Both the position numbers and the translations under genes were made by a program. A DNA stretch of 64,000 bases from UBA6059 sp040219045 (GTDB lineage: Bacteria > Bacteroidota > Bacteroidia > Cytophagales > Cyclobacteriaceae). The notes below the pieces were generated by a model, which saw only the letters and a program-made list of their open reading frames with translations, was not told where the DNA came from and did not search any database. The stretch lies in assembly GCA_965229505.1 (NCBI GenBank), contig OZ245881.1:1-64000 (forward strand). The letters are read 5' to 3'. Position 1 is the first letter of the stretch, and each line of letters opens with the position of its first letter. This document shows, piece after piece, positions 1 through 8,834 of the stretch.

Positions 1-1871
1 ATATACATTACCCGATAGTGCTGATCACCCACCCAAAGGGCAATGGGTTCAATGTCAGTTTTGAGCGAGTTGAAGTGAAAGTCCTCAACTACTCCGACTA
101 CTCTACCTCCGTCACCAAATCCCGAGTCGAAGGACTTACCAATGGCTTCTTCCGGGCTCCAACCTATCTGCTTCACCATTGTTTCGTTAATCACAAATTG
201 GACAATAGTATCACCTTCCGCTTGATCACGGTATCCTGTGCCTGCAATCAGCTGTAGGTTTAAAGTGGCGAACAAATCCGGGTCGGATAAGAAGCCAAAG
301 CAGTTGACTGACTCGTTGGGTTCCATACCTTCTGCCACACATCCATAACCAGCACGCACAGCACCTACCACCTCTGAAGCCAGAGATACACTTGATACAC
401 CAGCCAGCTGCTCAACCCTCGACTTGAGTATCTCTGAATTATCCGTGGCTTCTTTGCCAATCACATCAATGACCAAAACCTCCTCACTGTCAAACCCCAG
501 TTTCTTTTCGGAAGCATACTGCAGTTGCTGAAAAATCACCAGCACGCCTACTATGAGTACAGCGGCGATAAAAAACTGCGCGGTGACCAGTATTTTCCTG
601 AACCTATCCCCGCTCTTGCCAGATTTGAAGCTTCCCTTGAGTACGGTCGCAGGAGCGAATGAAGAAAGGTACATGGCGGGATAACTACCTGACACCAGAG
701 CTATTATTAGCACCCCTAGAATCAGTACCCCCAATGCTCTAACACTATAAATGTCCAATGAAAGCTGCTTATCAGCTAATCCGTTGAAATAGGGAAGAAA
801 CAGTTCGGCCAGACCTATCGCCAATATTGCCGCTAGGAAAGTCATAATGAAAGTCTCTCCATAGAACTGAAAGACCAGCTGCTTTTTTAATGCCCCCATC
901 ACCTTTCTTATGCCAACTTCACGTGCTCTCTTCTCGGATTTAGCCGTGGTGAGGTTGATATAGTTGATACAAGCAATCAGAAGGATGAAAAGACCAATTA
1001 CTGCAAACGCATAAATACTTGATAAGTCGGATCTTCGTCCCAAATCCGCCCTGATGCCTTGTTGCAGATAAATCTGAGCAAGAGGCTGAAACTCAAAATG
1101 AGCCTTAAAAGGTGCCGCTTCGCCGAACATCTGCTTAAACTGTCCAGCAACGTATTCATTGAGTTTAACTGTGATGTCCGCAATATTAGCCCCGTCAACC
1201 AGTTCCACATAAGTATTATAATTCATGGGGAACCAGGCTTCCTGAGTATTATTCTTTAGTGAATGAAACGACATGAGCACGTTGAAATCCAGTGTCGTAT
1301 TACTTGGCAAATCTTCAATTACCGCATCGACACTCACATCCCATCGATTGTCAACTTTTATGGTTTTGCCGATAGGATAATCCTGACCAAAATATTTTTC
1401 AGCGGTAGACTGGGTGATAATACAGGTCATTGGGTTTTTGAGAGAATTCCGCGCTTCGCCGTTGACAAATTGGAAAGTGAAGAGGTCGAGCATCGAACTG
1501 TCACCCATGGCGAACTTCGTTTCGTTGAAAATCTTGTCACCATATTGCACGATCACTGGTCGAAAACCTCCAAGTTCAATATATCTGGCGAAATTGAGTA
1601 CCTCTGGATACTCGCGCTTCATAATAGGCCCAAGAATGTTGGCCGTAACGGAGAGCTTCTCAGTCTTATCGCCTTGTGTACCAATGGTCAGCATGCGGTA
1701 GAGGTTGTCGGCCTTGGCATGGCTGCTCTCGTAACTAAGTTCATGAGTGACGAAGTTGAAAATGAGAATGCAACAGGCAATACCAAAAGAAAGACCCGCC
1801 AGATTGATCAAAGAGAAAAGTTTGTTCCGCATGAAATTGCGGTAGGCGATAGTGATGAAGTTCTTAATCAT
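1..1871 (-). CDS. FtsX/MacB-type ABC transporter permease (3' end outside window)
   Basis: The reading frame runs from an ATG at 1871 leftwards to the window edge without a stop, so the C-terminus is missing. The N-terminus (MIKNFITIAYRNFMRNKLFS) and the following membrane segment are typical of the large Bacteroidota permeases with a MacB-like periplasmic core and FtsX domains. A membrane-domain block with the motif TTAKSEKRAREVGIRKVMGA lies near 880-960, followed by further hydrophobic segments and a second periplasmic core. Family knowledge: these 780-800 residue proteins work with an MacB/LolD-like ATPase in envelope export, efflux or lipoprotein handling. No ATPase gene is visible here. 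The family call is firm; the substrate is unknown. Confidence 0.9.
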   Translation of the reverse strand, partial: MIKNFITIAYRNFMRNKLFSLINLAGLSFGIACCILIFNFVTHELSYESSHAKADNLYRMLTIGTQGDKTEKLSVTANILGPIMKREYPEVLNFARYIELGGFRPVIVQYGDKIFNETKFAMGDSSMLDLFTFQFVNGEARNSLKNPMTCIITQSTAEKYFGQDYPIGKTIKVDNRWDVSVDAVIEDLPSNTTLDFNVLMSFHSLKNNTQEAWFPMNYNTYVELVDGANIADITVKLNEYVAGQFKQMFGEAAPFKAHFEFQPLAQIYLQQGIRADLGRRSDLSSIYAFAVIGLFILLIACINYINLTTAKSEKRAREVGIRKVMGALKKQLVFQFYGETFIMTFLAAILAIGLAELFLPYFNGLADKQLSLDIYSVRALGVLILGVLIIALVSGSYPAMYLSSFAPATVLKGSFKSGKSGDRFRKILVTAQFFIAAVLIVGVLVIFQQLQYASEKKLGFDSEEVLVIDVIGKEATDNSEILKSRVEQLAGVSSVSLASEVVGAVRAGYGCVAEGMEPNESVNCFGFLSDPDLFATLNLQLIAGTGYRDQAEGDTIVQFVINETMVKQIGWSPEEAIGKSFDSGFGDGGRVVGVVEDFHFNSLKTDIEPIALWVGDQHYRVMY

Positions 1872-2025
1872 AGTCGATGAGTTTTGACTTAGCTATCCAA
1901 AGGCCGTACCAACAATAATCATACGATAACGCCAATCACAGCCTCTTCGTCAAGATTGACCGACCGCCAGCGGACAGTCACGTTCATGAGGCACCAATAT
2001 CGATCAACAGCAAATCCTAGCCAAA

Positions 2026-2679
2026 TCAACGAACGATCTGCAATAATACTTCTCTTGTGACTTCATGCTTTCCTTCGAAAACGGTCAGCTTCGGATCAAG
2101 CCGGGTCAGTTCTTTCACCTTTGCCACCTGGCTTTCCACGGTCTTCTGACTAAAAAACTCATCCTTGTCTCCGATGACCAGGTCTATCTTAGTACTGGCC
2201 GGAAGGTACTCCCAGTCAGCTGCGGTCTGCTCATGAGGCATGCCGCCTGCCCAAAGTACAAGTTGATCGAAGATCAGCTGTTTGTAGACAGCTAATCGGC
2301 TGATCATGGTCACACCTTGAGAGAATCCAAAGAGCTTCAAACTGCACTTATCCCAATCAACGCCAGACAAGACCTGATCGAATAGCATATCAAAGTACAG
2401 TCGCTGATTATGCAGGTCAAGCTCTCTATTCTCCTTGGTCATCCAGCTGGCACCTACTTTACCATAGTTGCCGTCAGCGTAAAATCTCGACAGCCCTTGT
2501 GGTGCAATAACGAAATTCTCAGACGAATTGAGTACATCAAATCGCTTCACAAAGTACCTCGCCAACTGTCCATAGCCATGACATGCTATCCAGATCGTCT
2601 TAGTGCTATCCGTAAATTCGTTAAGCGTATATACAGGGTAAGTTGCCTGAATCTGTAATTGTGTCTCTTTTACTTCCAT
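2026..2679 (-). CDS. alpha/beta hydrolase, phospholipase/carboxylesterase-like
   Basis: The 217-residue protein has an oxyanion HGYG motif at residues 34-37, a nucleophile elbow GFSQG with Ser120, an acidic residue in GDKDEF (Asp171 or Asp173) and a C-terminal His205 in GKHE. This order matches the serine-esterase branch of the alpha/beta fold related to YpfH and acyl-protein thioesterases. There is no signal peptide, so a cytoplasmic carboxylesterase is likely; the substrate cannot be read. It is divergent from the decarboxylase at 2798, and the shared 118-bp spacer carries one copy of the 10-mer discussed in the findings. Confidence 0.8.
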   Translation of the reverse strand: MEVKETQLQIQATYPVYTLNEFTDSTKTIWIACHGYGQLARYFVKRFDVLNSSENFVIAPQGLSRFYADGNYGKVGASWMTKENRELDLHNQRLYFDMLFDQVLSGVDWDKCSLKLFGFSQGVTMISRLAVYKQLIFDQLVLWAGGMPHEQTAADWEYLPASTKIDLVIGDKDEFFSQKTVESQVAKVKELTRLDPKLTVFEGKHEVTREVLLQIVR

Positions 2680-2797
2680 CGTCGTGTTTTCCGATAGGAA
2701 ATTAGGTCACGCACGGCAAATAATAAAATAGACTAACACGCAGCTGTCCATGTTGGCATCTAATCGTTTGTTAAATTCACGACCCCAATAGACAATT

Positions 2798-4213
2798 ATG
2801 ATTGACAAAGAGGAATTCAAAAAACGGGCATATGAGTTGGTCGACTGGATGGCTGACTACATGGAAAATGTAGAGGAGTACCCGGTAAAGTCGACTGTAG
2901 CGCCAGGCGAAATCAAAGCGCAGCTACCGCAACAACCACCAGCCACAGGCGAATCATTTGATGCTATCTGGAATGACTTTCAAAAGATCATCATGCCAGG
3001 CATGACGCACTGGCAGAGCCCAAACTTCCATGCCTACTTCCCTGCCAATAACAGCTACCCATCTATCATGGCCGAGATGGTCATGTCGACTATGGGGGCG
3101 CAGTGCATGATCTGGGAGACCTCACCTGCAGCAGCTGAGCTCGAAGAGCACGTCCTGAATTGGCTGGGTAAGGAAATGGGTATACCCGCCGATTGGTCAG
3201 GCGTGATACAGGATACTGCCTCTACGGCTACCCTGGCAGCTATTCTCACTGCCCGTGAGCGGGCTACAGCATTTGAGACCAACAAATCCGGATTCACTGG
3301 AGCGCAGGTCTTCAGAGTCTATTGCTCGTCAGAGACACACAGCAGTATAGAAAAGGGTGTCAAAATAGCCGGGATTGGCAGTCGCAACCTCGTCAAAATT
3401 CCGGTAGGTGAAGACATGTCAATGAATACCGCTGAACTGGAAGCTCAGATCAAGCATGATCTCAATCAGGGCTATACACCCATATGCGTGGTAAGTGCCG
3501 TTGGGACTACCGGGACGGTGGCCGTTGATGATGTCAGGGCCATTTCGACTATATGTCAGGCGCACGGCGTATGGCATCATATCGATGCAGCTTACGCCGG
3601 CACTGCCCTCCTCCTACCGGAATATCATCACTGGATAGACGGAATTGCGGATGCGGATAGCTTCGTATTCAATCCGCACAAGTGGATGTTCACCAACTTT
3701 GATTGTACTGCTTACTACGTCAAGAGTAAAGAAGCATTGATCAAGACATTTGAGATCCTACCGGAATACCTAAAGACCAGCTCCCGAGGCGTGGTAAACG
3801 ACTACCGTGACTGGGGCATCCCGCTTGGTCGCAGATTTAGAGCACTCAAACTCTGGTTTGTTATCCGCAGCTTTGGCATGGAGGGCCTCCGTGAGAAGTT
3901 GAGACATCATATCTCATTGGCCGATTGGCTCCATGAGCAAGTGCTCGCAGCGCCGGATTTCGAAGTGGTCACCCCAAAGGTGATTAACATGGTCGTTTTT
4001 AGATATGCTCCGCAAAATCAGTCTGCAGATCAGTTAGATAGCCTCAACGAGCAACTGATCCAAAACCTCAACGCTACTGGAAAGATATTCTTGTCGCATA
4101 CCAAAGCCAATGGCAAGTATGCACTGCGGATGCCAATTGGACAGACGAATGTCGAGGCGCATCATATTGAAGCATCATGGGAGCTGATCAAAAGCACGGC
4201 AAGACAACTCTAA
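2798..4213 (+). CDS. PLP-dependent aromatic-L-amino-acid decarboxylase-like enzyme
   Basis: This 471-residue protein belongs to the group II PLP decarboxylases. It shows the substrate-pocket segment HAYFPANNSYPS, SETHSS with His181 (ring-stacking histidine), HIDAAYAG with Asp263, and NPHKW with the PLP lysine Lys295. Length and motif order match tyrosine, DOPA and tryptophan decarboxylases, which convert aromatic amino acids to amines plus CO2. Exact substrate is not predictable. It stands alone, divergent from a hydrolase gene. Two copies of CCTACCGGAA lie inside the gene at 3613 and 3757, both reading Leu-Pro-Glu. Confidence 0.88.
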   Translation: MIDKEEFKKRAYELVDWMADYMENVEEYPVKSTVAPGEIKAQLPQQPPATGESFDAIWNDFQKIIMPGMTHWQSPNFHAYFPANNSYPSIMAEMVMSTMGAQCMIWETSPAAAELEEHVLNWLGKEMGIPADWSGVIQDTASTATLAAILTARERATAFETNKSGFTGAQVFRVYCSSETHSSIEKGVKIAGIGSRNLVKIPVGEDMSMNTAELEAQIKHDLNQGYTPICVVSAVGTTGTVAVDDVRAISTICQAHGVWHHIDAAYAGTALLLPEYHHWIDGIADADSFVFNPHKWMFTNFDCTAYYVKSKEALIKTFEILPEYLKTSSRGVVNDYRDWGIPLGRRFRALKLWFVIRSFGMEGLREKLRHHISLADWLHEQVLAAPDFEVVTPKVINMVVFRYAPQNQSADQLDSLNEQLIQNLNATGKIFLSHTKANGKYALRMPIGQTNVEAHHIEASWELIKSTARQL

Positions 4214-4427
4214 GGAACTTACTAAAAACCAAAGTTTGACTTTAAAAACACTCTAAAATTGTCATATCGCAGCGTAGCGGAGATATCTTCTTAAAAAGGA
4301 GGAAAGAACTATATTCTCATTTCAGTTTTAAGCATTAATAAGGTTTCCTGCCCTCCGGCAGACGGGCTCCTACCGTCGAAAAGACAATTTGAGAGTCTTT
4401 TTAAAGGTTTGATTAATCGAACTCAGG

Positions 4428-5042
4428 TTAAAAGGTATACCTCAAACTGAACCCTTGTGAGGACAGACTGATCGAGTTGAGTATAGTCATCAATTCCTGA
4501 CTGTGACTCTTATGAACTGCATAGAAGATCGCATCAAAGACGAATAAAAATCCTCCCTGAAGCATCACAGCCCTTCCGAATCCGTGGAGTCGATCAGCAT
4601 TCTTGCTGACATTAAGGGAGCGCTCTTTCAAATAAAGTCCACCCAAGATATAACCTACATCAAGAGCAGCATTAACCAGCAATATCTTCTCTATTGAATG
4701 CTGCTCGTGTAAGGAGGCAAGCGCATCAAAGGCATTGGGGTCATCGCTCACTGCACTGTAGTAGCCGAATCCGGCGATGGTGAGGTTGACGACATTCCAC
4801 CAGGTATTCATTTGGTAAAAGTACTTATCGCGACCGGAGGCCCCTCTGCCCAGAATTGGGTTGATTATCATGTTACCGGCTGCCCATCCACCCAACACCA
4901 TCATTCCAGTCTTGTTGATGTCAAGCCTGCTCTGGTTAAACTCACCCAGAGATTGAGCCCAGAGGTCACTGCTCACAACTAACAGGAGTAGTATGAATAG
5001 TACTGAGGCGTATTTAGGATTAAAGGAACGTTGCATTAGCAT
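4428..5042 (-). CDS. hypothetical secreted/membrane protein, DUF6992-like
   Basis: About 204 residues with an N-terminal signal segment (ASVLFILLLLVVSSDLWAQ) and several moderately hydrophobic stretches. The segment GWAAGNMIINPILGRGA and the WWNVVNLTIAGFGY block resemble a Bacteroidota family I remember as DUF6992; this was not checked. The frame is open 8 codons further upstream, but the start at 5042 or 5036 gives a normal signal peptide. No enzymatic motif is visible. It lies downstream of the LysE gene, 54 bp away on the same strand, so it may be co-transcribed. Confidence 0.6.
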   Translation of the reverse strand: MLMQRSFNPKYASVLFILLLLVVSSDLWAQSLGEFNQSRLDINKTGMMVLGGWAAGNMIINPILGRGASGRDKYFYQMNTWWNVVNLTIAGFGYYSAVSDDPNAFDALASLHEQHSIEKILLVNAALDVGYILGGLYLKERSLNVSKNADRLHGFGRAVMLQGGFLFVFDAIFYAVHKSHSQELMTILNSISLSSQGFSLRYTF

Positions 5043-5096
5043 TGTTATCTTAACTTGAGGCAACACCGATTGTTTGGCTAATCAGGCTTTGCTCAA

Positions 5097-5705
5097 CTAC
5101 TTGATCGTCTCGTAAAATAGTTGCAAGCTGAAAAGCACCAAAGCTGCACCTACTATCTTATTAATAATGGTAATGCGCCTCATCGTGATCCAGGTGCGCA
5201 AGCGATTGGCCAGAAAGCTTTTGAGGATGTCTGTACTCAGGATCATTCCCAGCATGCCGATGATGAACAGATGCTGGTCCCATCCGGTATAACCCCAATT
5301 GACGGTCGACATACCGACAATGCCCATCCAGAAGATCACAACGAAAGGGTTAATACCATTGATAAGCACTCCTTTGATAAAGAATTTGCCCAGACCACCC
5401 TTCTCTCCTTCGTCCGAAATGGTCGATAGCTGCGGTTTCTTGACTATAGATACAATTCCAAACACAAATAGTAGCGTCCCACCAATCAACGCCAGCCACC
5501 AACGGAAACTCTCATTTTCGATAAGACTAGAAAGTCCTAGCGAGGCAAGGGTAGCATAGCTGATATCGCAGATAGAGATACCAAAGGCAGTCATTGCTCC
5601 AGCGATAAATCCTCGGGAAAGGCTGGACTGAAGAATTGCAAAAAAAGTTGGGCCTATCGTAAAGACAAATAGGGCTCCAAACGCAACACCATGAAGTAAA
5701 CTCAT
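5097..5705 (-). CDS. LysE/RhtB family amino-acid exporter
   Basis: A 202-residue hydrophobic protein with about six membrane segments. The start MSLLHGVAFGALFVFTIGPT has the GP motif in the first helix that marks the LysE superfamily. These inner-membrane proteins export amino acids or small metabolites by exchange with the proton gradient. The start codon overlaps the stop of the upstream GH3-like gene by 4 bp (ATGA), so translation is probably coupled and the exporter may carry a product related to that acyl-adenylating enzyme. That functional link is inference. Confidence 0.82.
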   Translation of the reverse strand: MSLLHGVAFGALFVFTIGPTFFAILQSSLSRGFIAGAMTAFGISICDISYATLASLGLSSLIENESFRWWLALIGGTLLFVFGIVSIVKKPQLSTISDEGEKGGLGKFFIKGVLINGINPFVVIFWMGIVGMSTVNWGYTGWDQHLFIIGMLGMILSTDILKSFLANRLRTWITMRRITIINKIVGAALVLFSLQLFYETIK

Positions 5706-7255
5706 GCCGTGGCTCGACTATTTTCAAGAAAATCTTCCCAGGAAGTCAGTTTCTCTTTCTTCAACACACGGGGAAACTTGTTTTGACCTCCCTCTTTGCC
5801 GTGCATTCTCATCCAGTCATAAAACACATGTGTAGGAAGCAATTTCACAGATATTTCTGATAAGGCGTGAGACCTTTCCGTAGAGTAGTCGTCATTCAAT
5901 CCTTTCAGAGTACTATCGATGCACCTCGCTAACTCAAATTCATCCGCATAGTCATTGGTGCCAATAAACCAGCGATGCGCAAAGGTCGGTCCGTGCGAAT
6001 AGCCCGCAACTGTAAACTCAGTGATATGGATATTTAACTGGTCAGCTACTATTTCGACTGCTTTATTCATGTTGTCAAGTGACAGATGCTCACCACATAG
6101 GCTCAAGAAATGCTTGGTTCGCCCTGTGATCACAATTTCGGCGGTGTGTTTTGATACTATTCTCACGGTATCACCTATCAAATATCGCCATGCTCCTGCA
6201 TTAGTACTAATTAACAAGGCATACTCCTGATTGTTGTTCACCTCATCAATTTTTAGCACTTCAGCATCTGATCTCATGTCACCATTCTCATCGAAGTTCT
6301 GGTCATTGAAGGGCACGAATTCATAGAATATGCCATTGTTCAATACCAACTTCATGTGCTTGGAATCAGGGGTATCCTGAAAAGCCAGAAACCCCTCAGA
6401 AGCCAGGTAGGTTTCCATGTAAATCAGTGGACGTGCCAGATACGCTGAAAAACTCCTTTTATATGGCTCAAACGACACCCCTCCATGTACAAACAGCGAA
6501 AGGTTCGGCCAAATATCATGAATGGTGTCCACCTTGTAGTGGCTCACTATTTTCTCGAGCAGCAGTTGCAACCATGCAGGCACTCCTACGATGATGCCAA
6601 TATCCCAGGTGGGTGCCATTTTGGTGATCTCATCAAGTTTCTCAGACCAATTGGTTGTTCTGGCGATCTTCCTGCCCGGCTTATAGTGATGTTGAAACCA
6701 AAACGGGATCTGAGAAGCTGTAATTCCGCTTAGGTCGCCCTCAAAATATCGACCATTCCGGCGTAGGTCGGTGCTACCCCCGAGCATCAATATACCTTTG
6801 GTATAAAGCTCATCCGGAACATCGTATTTAGATAAGGTCAGTATTTGCCTTACGCTTGTTCTCTTGATTGATCTGAGCATTTCGGTCGTGATAGGGATAT
6901 ACTTTGAAGCCGCATCAGATGTACCACTACTGAGCGCAAAATAGTTCACCTTACCGGGCCAACTAACATTAGGTCTCCCCTCCCTGGCATCCTGCCACCA
7001 GTTGGCATTCATGCTTTGATAGTCATGGATGGGTATGGCCGACTTAAAGTCGTCATAAAAAGTGTCGTGGCTACTCGATCTAAACGACCTGAGGATACTT
7101 GAAAACTGGTATCGCTTACCAAACGCAGTATCTCGAGCTGTGATCATGAGCTTTTTGAGCTCATTTTTTTGAAGTTCAATGGGTGAGGAAAAATCCTGTT
7201 CTAGTGCTTCCCTGATCTTAATGCCATTCTTAAGGAGCTTACCGATGATCGCCAT
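5702..7255 (-). CDS. GH3 auxin-responsive promoter-like acyl-adenylating enzyme
   Basis: 517 residues matching the GH3 superfamily, which adenylates carboxylates and joins them to amino acids. The ATP loop appears as ALSSGTSDAASKYIPIT near residue 110; METYLASEG, a C-terminal hinge near residue 370, and the final FPRVLK segment also fit. In Bacteroidota the protein is common and its substrate is unknown; the plant hormone link should not be carried over. First gene of a two- or three-gene minus-strand operon with the LysE exporter. Confidence 0.85.
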   Translation of the reverse strand: MAIIGKLLKNGIKIREALEQDFSSPIELQKNELKKLMITARDTAFGKRYQFSSILRSFRSSSHDTFYDDFKSAIPIHDYQSMNANWWQDAREGRPNVSWPGKVNYFALSSGTSDAASKYIPITTEMLRSIKRTSVRQILTLSKYDVPDELYTKGILMLGGSTDLRRNGRYFEGDLSGITASQIPFWFQHHYKPGRKIARTTNWSEKLDEITKMAPTWDIGIIVGVPAWLQLLLEKIVSHYKVDTIHDIWPNLSLFVHGGVSFEPYKRSFSAYLARPLIYMETYLASEGFLAFQDTPDSKHMKLVLNNGIFYEFVPFNDQNFDENGDMRSDAEVLKIDEVNNNQEYALLISTNAGAWRYLIGDTVRIVSKHTAEIVITGRTKHFLSLCGEHLSLDNMNKAVEIVADQLNIHITEFTVAGYSHGPTFAHRWFIGTNDYADEFELARCIDSTLKGLNDDYSTERSHALSEISVKLLPTHVFYDWMRMHGKEGGQNKFPRVLKKEKLTSWEDFLENSRATA

Positions 7256-7359
7256 AAGGAGTAAAAAATATAAACAATGAAGTTAGACGTATAAGACCGA
7301 AAAGTGTTCATCCTCTGATCAACTATTTGTTAATTTTACACTTAGCAGAATAGAAGCAT

Positions 7360-8010
7360 ATGCCGACAACAATACACTCAAGACTAGAAACCATAAAATC
7401 ATCCATTGAAGGCTCTCAGTGCACATTAGTGGCAGTGAGCAAAACCAAACCCAATGAGCTAGTCATGGAAGCATATGATGCAGGGCAAAGGGATTTTGGT
7501 GAGAATAAGGTGCAGGATTTGGTAGCTAAAGCAGAAGCTCTGCCAAAGGATATCAAATGGCATATGATCGGTCATCTTCAGCGCAACAAGGTGAAGTACA
7601 TCGTGCCGTTCGTACACCTCATTCATGGTGTCGACTCTGAAAAGCTCCTGAAAGAAATTAATAAACAAGCCACCAAGGTCGATCGCATAGTTAACTGCTT
7701 GCTTCAGGTACACATTGCAAAGGAGGACACAAAATTTGGATTCTCGGCAGAGGAGATAGAGCAGCTACTCAGCAACGACGGTCTATCGAAGTACCCCAAT
7801 GTCAAAATCGAAGGATTGATGGGCATGGCAACCTTCATAGATGACAAAAGCCAGGTCGCCGAAGAGTTTGCCTCGTTGAAAAGTTTATTTGACCAATATA
7901 ATTGGGATATCCTGAGCATGGGGATGAGTGGAGACTATCAAATTGCTATCGAGCATGGAAGTAATATGATCAGGGTCGGCACAGCCATCTTCGGGGAGAG
8001 AAATTACTAG
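7360..8010 (+). CDS. YggS/PROSC family PLP homeostasis protein
   Basis: 216 residues with the PLP-binding lysine in VAVSKTKP (Lys28), the GENKVQDL segment, WHMIGHLQRNK and a C-terminal MSGDYQIAIEHGSNMIRVGTAIFG phosphate-binding stretch (split across residues 190-213). This is the full single-domain TIM-barrel PLPBP family. Family knowledge: it buffers pyridoxal 5'-phosphate and affects amino-acid and vitamin B6 balance, with no known catalytic reaction. The DUF423 gene follows after 2 bp, so the pair is an operon. Confidence 0.95.
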   Translation: MPTTIHSRLETIKSSIEGSQCTLVAVSKTKPNELVMEAYDAGQRDFGENKVQDLVAKAEALPKDIKWHMIGHLQRNKVKYIVPFVHLIHGVDSEKLLKEINKQATKVDRIVNCLLQVHIAKEDTKFGFSAEEIEQLLSNDGLSKYPNVKIEGLMGMATFIDDKSQVAEEFASLKSLFDQYNWDILSMGMSGDYQIAIEHGSNMIRVGTAIFGERNY

Positions 8011-8012
8011 CC

Positions 8013-8384
8013 ATGCAGAAAATAGCCCTATTCTCAGGATCAATATTAGCCTTCTTAGCCGTCGCAATAGGCGCTTTCGGTGCACACGGATTACAATCTT
8101 TACTTGAAGCCAACCAGCGAGTCGATACTTTTGAAACGGCTGTCAAATACCACATGTATCATGCATTGGCTCTGCTGCTCACCGGAGTATTATTGCAGTA
8201 TTATCCGGGACGGCTGATGGAAAATAGCGTATGGCTGTTTATTGCAGGCATACTTATTTTTAGCGGTAGCCTTTACATTCTCTCCATCACCAACATAAAA
8301 GTACTGGGAGCGATCACTCCAATAGGCGGCTTATGCTTCCTGATCGCCTGGGCAATGCTTGCCATCAGCTTCTGGAAATCTTAG
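8013..8384 (+). CDS. DUF423 family small membrane protein
   Basis: 123 residues with four predicted membrane helices. The first helix has the family pattern LAVAIGAFGAHGL, followed by AVKYHMYHALALL. Homologues (YwdK/YgdD) occur throughout bacteria; the function is not established. It starts 2 bp after the YggS stop, and its stop at 8384 abuts the stop of the convergent DUF1573 gene at 8385 with no spacer, which leaves no room for a separate terminator. Confidence 0.9.
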   Translation: MQKIALFSGSILAFLAVAIGAFGAHGLQSLLEANQRVDTFETAVKYHMYHALALLLTGVLLQYYPGRLMENSVWLFIAGILIFSGSLYILSITNIKVLGAITPIGGLCFLIAWAMLAISFWKS

Positions 8385-8798
8385 CTAGAGCCTGTTGAAG
8401 CTGCCTTTTGGTAGGATGTTGGTGACGATCTTCACCCGCTCCTGACTATTAGTCGCGTTTGAAACTATCGTAATCACCTTGTTTTGTCGCCCTACTTTTC
8501 CTGTGCTGTCAAAGCTCACCGTGAGTTCTTTGTTTTCCCCCGGCATGATGGGTTGCTTCGGCCAGTCTGTGGCGGTACATCCGCATGTCACGAGCACATT
8601 GGATAGGATGAGGGGTTCCGTACCCGAATTTTTAAAGGCGAAAGTGTGCTGAACCTTATCACCCTGGGAGATATCGCCAAAGTCGTGTTCGGCATCTGCA
8701 AATTCTATATACGGACCCACCTTCAATAATACTCCGCCCTCTTGTGCCCAAGCCATTTGGGCTACCAACATGAAGATCAATACCAGTGCAACTCTCAT
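8385..8798 (-). CDS. DUF1573 domain protein, secreted
   Basis: 137 residues with a signal peptide (VALVLIFMLVAQMAWAQ) and one DUF1573 Ig-like domain (roughly residues 30-125) containing the hallmark HDFGDISQGDKVQHTFAFKN and VTCGCTATDWPKQPI segments. These proteins are abundant in Bacteroidota and presumed periplasmic or cell-surface; no activity is known. The gene lies 36 bp downstream of the helicase gene on the same strand and is convergent with DUF423, the two stop codons being adjacent. Confidence 0.92.
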   Translation of the reverse strand: MRVALVLIFMLVAQMAWAQEGGVLLKVGPYIEFADAEHDFGDISQGDKVQHTFAFKNSGTEPLILSNVLVTCGCTATDWPKQPIMPGENKELTVSFDSTGKVGRQNKVITIVSNATNSQERVKIVTNILPKGSFNRL

Positions 8799-8834
8799 CT
8801 CTAATCGATTTTAGGATACTAACGCAAAATAAGA

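Noticed and set aside
1263..1880. Long plus-strand frame of about 205 codons
   Set aside because: It is the reverse frame of the FtsX-type permease, whose protein sequence is clearly conserved on the minus strand.
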